DNA from: Chloroflexota bacterium
GTDB taxonomy: Bacteria > Chloroflexota > UBA5177 > JANWHV01
Length of the DNA: 9,227 nt
Direction of reading: 5' to 3'
Assembly: GCA_028287725.1 (NCBI GenBank)
Contig: JAQBPC010000411.1
Span: forward strand, 1-9,227
Shown: piece after piece, positions 6,453 to 9,227 of the stretch
Position numbering within the stretch: position 1 is the stretch's first letter
Layout: every line of letters begins with the position of its first letter
Made by a program: the position numbers and the translations under genes
The notes under the pieces: model-generated
What the model was told of the DNA's origin: nothing
The model's input: only the letters and a program-made list of their open reading frames with translations
Database searches by the model: none

Positions 6453-7188
6453 CGCGCACGTGTACCTCGGGCAGTCGCTCTTCGGTTACCGGCAAGACGC
6501 CGAGACGCTGCTTCGGCGTATGGATCAGCATGGCATCGACCGTGCCTTCCTCTGCCCTGTGAAGCCAATTGGCTATGACCTTGCAGCGAGCAATACTGCC
6601 GTGGCAGCCGCGGTGCGGGAGCACCCTGATAGGTTTCTTGGACTGGCCCGGGTCGACCCATGGCTGGGCGAGGCCGCACTCGCTGAGCTTCGCCGAGCGG
6701 TAGAGACGCTTGGCCTGCGTGGGCTAATGCTGCACCCCTGGGAGGAAGTGATCGCGGTGAACAGCCCGTTGGTAGACCCGCTCGTCGCGTATGCGGCGGA
6801 ACACGCATTGCCCGTGCTGGTTGCCGGCGGGCATCCGCGAGTTTCCCACGCCAGCCAGATTGGCGACCTTGCCGGACGTTTTCCACAGGCTACCATGATC
6901 GTCACCCATGCAGCGCAATTGAACATCAGCGGCAGAGCCCTGTTTGATTCCACCTTGCTATTTACGGGCCACGGTAACCTCCTGCTCGAGACATCCGGAG
7001 TGTACCGGCAGGACTTCCTGATGTCCATGGTTAACCGGATTGGCGCGCATCGGCTGGTGTTCGGCAGCGGCTCGCCGCTCTACGACCAGTCATTTGAGCT
7101 GGCGCGCGCGAGGAACTTGCCACTCACCAGCGAACAGATGGCGCTCATCATGGGAGGTTCGCTGGCGCAGCGCGTGTCGGGACTTTGA
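6442..7188 (+). CDS. Amidohydrolase-2 family paralogue with degenerate metal site (probable pseudoenzyme)
   Basis: A 248-residue protein aligning along its length with the preceding amidohydrolase (IDAHVYLG opening, HPDRFLGLARVDP, GLRGLMLHPW, FPQATMIVTHAA, NLLLETSGV, RLVFGSGSP). Most active-site residues are changed: second histidine of HxH is Y8, the lysine of K-L-H-P is M96, the barrel histidine (H130 in the neighbour) is A128, and the catalytic aspartate (D208 in the neighbour) is G210. H6, H98 and H156 remain. The C-terminal GxN motif also reads GGS. The frame is open, with a CGAGG ribosome site (6431-6435) 6 nt before the ATG at 6442, so it looks expressed rather than decayed. The ATG lies inside the previous gene, so translation is likely coupled. 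It may be a structural or regulatory partner, bind ligand without turnover, or use different chemistry. Family membership is firm; lack of canonical activity is inferred. Confidence 0.88.
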   Translation: MIIDAHVYLGQSLFGYRQDAETLLRRMDQHGIDRAFLCPVKPIGYDLAASNTAVAAAVREHPDRFLGLARVDPWLGEAALAELRRAVETLGLRGLMLHPWEEVIAVNSPLVDPLVAYAAEHALPVLVAGGHPRVSHASQIGDLAGRFPQATMIVTHAAQLNISGRALFDSTLLFTGHGNLLLETSGVYRQDFLMSMVNRIGAHRLVFGSGSPLYDQSFELARARNLPLTSEQMALIMGGSLAQRVSGL

Positions 7189-7252
7189 GGCGGCACGCCG
7201 AGGAGTGGCGCCCCGCGGGCGTACTAGCAGCAGTGATAGGAGAACAACACAG

Positions 7253-8107
7253 ATGGAACCTCGATTCCGGTGGCCCGAAGGAAAGCAGTGCGCGGTGGTA
7301 CTCTCGTTTGATATGGACGGCGAGTGCGTCCCCTTCGTGTACGACCGCCCCAACGCGCGCAAACGCCTGACTCTCCTTTCCGAGGCGAGCTTCGGCCCGG
7401 AGGTCGGCATGCCCCGGATCTTGCGCTTACTCGACCAGTACCAGATTCCAGCTACGTTCTTCATTCCCGGCTTTACCGCGGAACGGAATACGGACGTGGT
7501 CAAAGAGATTGTGAAGCAAGGGCACGAGGTTGGCCACCACGGTTACCTGCACGAGCGGCCGGACATGGTCACCGAAGAGGAAGAGGAAAAGATACTAATA
7601 CGCGGCCTTGAGGTGCTCGAGGGTATCACCGGCGTACGGCCGCGTGGCTATCGGTCTCCTGCCTGGGAGCTCAAGTACAGCAGCCCCGCGTTGCTGAAGC
7701 GCTACGGGTTCATCTATGACAGTAGCTTGATGGGCAACGACATTCCTTATCGCATCAGGGCCGGCGATGGGGAGCTGCTCGAGTTGCCGGTTCAGTGGCT
7801 ACTCGATGACTGGCCGTGGTTCGGCTTTCAGTCCGTGCCGCCGCTCGGCACCGGCATCAGCGATCCTGCCGCCGTGCTGAGCGCGTGGTCGTGGGAGTTC
7901 GAGGGCATGTATCGCGAGAACGGGTGCTTTGTGCTCACAATGCATCCATTTGTGTCCGGGCGCGCTTCGCGCATCCTTCTCCTCGAGCGGCTGATCCGTT
8001 TTATCAACGGGTTTCCTGGTGTTTGGTGGGCGAATTGCGCTCAGGTGGCCGACTACTGTATAAACAACAGCGTCTGCTCACTGCAGGAATTCAAGAACCT
8101 CGACTAG
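7253..8107 (+). CDS. Polysaccharide-deacetylase-fold (CE4/NodB-like) hydrolase, PuuE/HpPgdA/cyclic-imidase type
   Basis: A 284-residue metal-dependent hydrolase of the NodB-fold superfamily. Motif 1 is LSFDMDGE with D20 and D22. The metal histidines are H96 and H100 in GHHGYLHE. R134 lies in RGYRSPAWE, and a late histidine, H251, is in LTMHPF. The opening RWPEGKQCAVVLSFDMDGE and the HERPD continuation are typical of the subgroup containing allantoinase PuuE, Helicobacter PgdA-like proteins and cyclic imide hydrolases, not of exported chitin/peptidoglycan deacetylases. There is no signal peptide or anchor. The ATG at 7253 follows TAGGAGA (7237-7243) at 9 nt, and similarity begins at once, so this start is preferred although the frame stays open upstream. 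It follows the amidohydrolases after a 64-bp gap and precedes the regulator by 25 bp. A cytosolic ring-opening amidohydrolase is the likeliest role; sugar deacetylation is possible. Confidence 0.9.
   Translation: MEPRFRWPEGKQCAVVLSFDMDGECVPFVYDRPNARKRLTLLSEASFGPEVGMPRILRLLDQYQIPATFFIPGFTAERNTDVVKEIVKQGHEVGHHGYLHERPDMVTEEEEEKILIRGLEVLEGITGVRPRGYRSPAWELKYSSPALLKRYGFIYDSSLMGNDIPYRIRAGDGELLELPVQWLLDDWPWFGFQSVPPLGTGISDPAAVLSAWSWEFEGMYRENGCFVLTMHPFVSGRASRILLLERLIRFINGFPGVWWANCAQVADYCINNSVCSLQEFKNLD
8035..8064 (+). promoter_or_regulatory. Possible weak internal promoter for the regulator gene
   Basis: Within the end of the deacetylase-fold gene, TTGCGC (8035-8040) and TATAAA (8059-8064) are 18 bp apart. 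The -10 is good (5 of 6) and the -35 poor (3 of 6). Transcription from about 8071 would give the regulator a 60-nt leader and independent expression. Being inside coding sequence, it may be chance. Confidence 0.25.
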
Positions 8108-8132
8108 AACTCGGTTAAGGCTACTTATATAG

Positions 8133-8786
8133 ATGGTTCAGCTAACGGGAGCTGTTTTGCGCGACAGTGAGGTGGCGTACCGGCACTTGCGGGATCTGAT
8201 TGTCAACCTGCACCTCGAACCCGGGTCAATGGTCGATGAGCAATCGCTGGCCGCGCGTATAGGGCTCGGCCGTATGCCCGTGCGGGAGGCTATCGCGCGG
8301 CTTGGCAGCGACCAGCTGGTGGTAATTATTCCTCGGCGCGGCGCCATGATAAGCCCTATCGGACTCGACACCATTCGCGGGATATTCGACGCCCGCGAAG
8401 TGGTCGAGTCGGGCATCGCCTACTTCGCGGCACAGTATGCCACGGATGCCGAGCTGGAGCAGTTCAGCTGTCTCGTTCATCAAGCGGACCGTGAACGCGA
8501 TGCCTATCGCCCGATGCAGTTTCTTGACAGTGATCAGGAGGTTCATCGCTTCCTGGCGAGCATCGTGCACAATAGCTTCTTGGAAACTGCGGCTGACCGC
8601 TTACTTGTGCACAATCTGCGCTTCTGGCGTTACTACTTCACCATGTATCCGCCTTCGTCGAACACCATGATCACGCATCAAAACCTGCTGGAGGCGCTGC
8701 AGCGACGCGAGCCGGCGCAGGCAAGGCAGGCCATGCTTGATCACATACATGCAGGGGGTGCGCTGCTCCACGCGCTCTTCACCTAG
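8133..8786 (+). CDS. GntR-family transcriptional regulator with FCD ligand-binding domain
   Basis: A 217-residue DNA-binding regulator. The N-terminal winged helix covers about 10-75, with YRHLRDLIVNLHLEPGSMVD, the helix-turn-helix SLAARIGLGRMPVREAIARL and the wing VIIPRRGAMIS. The helical FCD domain follows from about 80 onward. Its usual metal ligands are visible: D134 and H138 (D-x3-H), H182 (THQNLLEAL) and H204 (MLDHIHAG). FCD proteins commonly bind carboxylic acids through this metal, so an acid product of the neighbouring hydrolases is a sensible effector (inference). The ATG at 8133 has only a distant AAGG (8117-8120, 12 nt), so initiation may be weak or coupled to the gene 25 bp upstream. 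Candidate targets are the inverted repeats near 1544-1571 and 8805-8843. Length is normal for the FadR/FCD class. Confidence 0.92.
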   Translation: MVQLTGAVLRDSEVAYRHLRDLIVNLHLEPGSMVDEQSLAARIGLGRMPVREAIARLGSDQLVVIIPRRGAMISPIGLDTIRGIFDAREVVESGIAYFAAQYATDAELEQFSCLVHQADRERDAYRPMQFLDSDQEVHRFLASIVHNSFLETAADRLLVHNLRFWRYYFTMYPPSSNTMITHQNLLEALQRREPAQARQAMLDHIHAGGALLHALFT

Positions 8787-8945
8787 AGCGTGGCAGAGGG
8801 ATATGCACGTCGCGGTGCAGTGACGTGCCGAAAGAGGACGTGCCTGCATGCTGGGCGAGGTGCGGCCATCACCGGCGCGCCACGTCATCGTGCAGGTGCC
8901 GGCAGCCGGAACACCGTGACAGCATTAGCCGAATTGGAGTTCATA
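8787..8945. promoter_or_regulatory. Spacer with repeated GACGTGC motif between regulator and M20 gene
   Basis: GCACGTC (8805-8811) and GACGTGC (8822-8828) form a 7-bp inverted repeat with a 10-bp spacer. A second GACGTGC lies at 8837-8843, and a partial copy in inverted orientation (CACGTC) at 8881-8886. TGCAC/GTGCA (8804-8808, 8815-8819) is an overlapping alternative hairpin. The cluster could bind a dimeric regulator or form a weak stem-loop after the regulator gene. No convincing -35/-10 pair was found. Confidence 0.35.
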
Positions 8946-9227
8946 GTGAGCGAAACGGGAACCACGGCGGACTCCTCACTCTTTCTCGACGATGTCTTCG
9001 AGTATGTGGAGGCCCACCGGGACGGGTTTGTCCAGCGCTTCCTGGAGTATCTACGGTTGCCGAGCATTAGCGCGCATGGCGCCGGCATGGACCAAGTTGT
9101 CGCCTACATCGGCAACGAGATGAGCTCGATGGGCCTCGAGGTGCAACTGGTGCCGACGCCCGGAGGGCCAATGGTCCTGGGCCGCTCTGGACATGTGACA
9201 GATGCTCCTACCGTGCTGCTGTACGGA
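8946..9227 (+). CDS. M20-family metallopeptidase/deacylase, N-terminal fragment (3' end outside window)
   Basis: The frame gives 94 residues to the window edge without a stop. The sequence VEAHRDGFVQRFLEYLRLPSIS, then VVAYIGNEMSSMGLEVQLVPTPGGPMVLG and TVLLYG, is the typical N-terminus of M20 di-zinc hydrolases (dipeptidases, ArgE/DapE-type deacylases, N-carbamoyl-amino-acid hydrolases). The catalytic YGHYDVQP-like motif would begin right at the cut, so metal ligands are not visible. The GTG at 8946 has GGAG (8936-8939) 6 nt upstream. An in-frame GTG at 8916 would add ten residues but lacks as good a ribosome site. By context it could cleave an imported peptide or the open-chain N-acyl/N-carbamoyl product of a ring-opening enzyme; neither is proven. 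Confidence 0.88.
   Translation, partial: MSETGTTADSSLFLDDVFEYVEAHRDGFVQRFLEYLRLPSISAHGAGMDQVVAYIGNEMSSMGLEVQLVPTPGGPMVLGRSGHVTDAPTVLLYG

Noticed and set aside
6446..7028. Two overlapping minus-strand frames of about 150 codons
   Set aside because: Both are antisense to the second amidohydrolase, whose plus-strand homology is clear.
7209..7221. CGCCC/GGGCG mini-hairpin before the deacetylase-fold gene
   Set aside because: A 5-bp GC stem in GC-rich DNA is expected by chance, and no T-run follows.
7040..7252. N-terminal extension of the deacetylase-fold gene to 7040
   Set aside because: The extension overlaps the second amidohydrolase and encodes an arginine-rich sequence without similarity. 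The ATG at 7253 has a proper ribosome site.
8825..9070. Plus-strand frame of 81 codons at the right end
   Set aside because: It overlaps the M20 N-terminus in another frame, and the M20 frame has clear family similarity.

Overview
The window is a GC-rich bacterial fragment in which every supported gene lies on the + strand. It begins in the 3' end of a peptide-type ABC transporter ATPase and ends in the 5' end of an M20-family hydrolase. No rRNA, tRNA, CRISPR array, insertion sequence or phage gene was recognised. Taxonomy is a guess. The long N-terminal leader of the binding protein, with an 'ISR..LLSRAA.LG' pattern, resembles those of many Chloroflexota (Thermomicrobia/Sphaerobacter-like) binding proteins, and the high GC and frequent GTG starts fit. 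A marker gene would be needed to settle it.

Layout. 1-266: C-terminal oligopeptide/HPY domain of a Dpp/Opp ATPase. 338-1300: acetamidase/formamidase. 1301-1794: a 494-bp break with no recognisable gene. It holds a stem-loop just after the acetamidase, several perfect palindromes and a strong sigma-70-like promoter (TTGACA, 17 bp, TATTCT) whose -35 lies inside an inverted repeat. 1795-5477: two DppB/DppC-type permeases and a family 5 solute-binding protein. 5478-5681: a hairpin and a possible 28-codon small ORF with a strong Shine-Dalgarno. 5682-7188: two overlapping amidohydrolase-2 (PF04909-like) genes. 7253-8107: a polysaccharide-deacetylase-fold (CE4/NodB-like) protein of the cytosolic cyclic-imidase/PuuE/HpPgdA kind. 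8133-8786: a GntR/FCD regulator. 8946-9227: the start of an M20 metallopeptidase/deacylase.

How the genes may work together (inference). All enzyme genes belong to families that hydrolyse C-N bonds of amides, cyclic amides or N-acyl/N-carbamoyl compounds. They sit with an uptake system and a carboxylate-sensing type of regulator. This suggests a scavenging pathway that imports a small peptide-like or amide/imide compound and opens it stepwise, with the GntR/FCD protein sensing an acid product. The substrate cannot be read from the sequence. The transporter ATPases are not in the main operon; the only ATPase seen is the truncated one at the left edge.

The most striking observation is that the second amidohydrolase has lost most of the metal-binding and catalytic residues that its immediate neighbour keeps. 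It looks like a pseudoenzyme translated in an 11-nt overlap with an intact paralogue.
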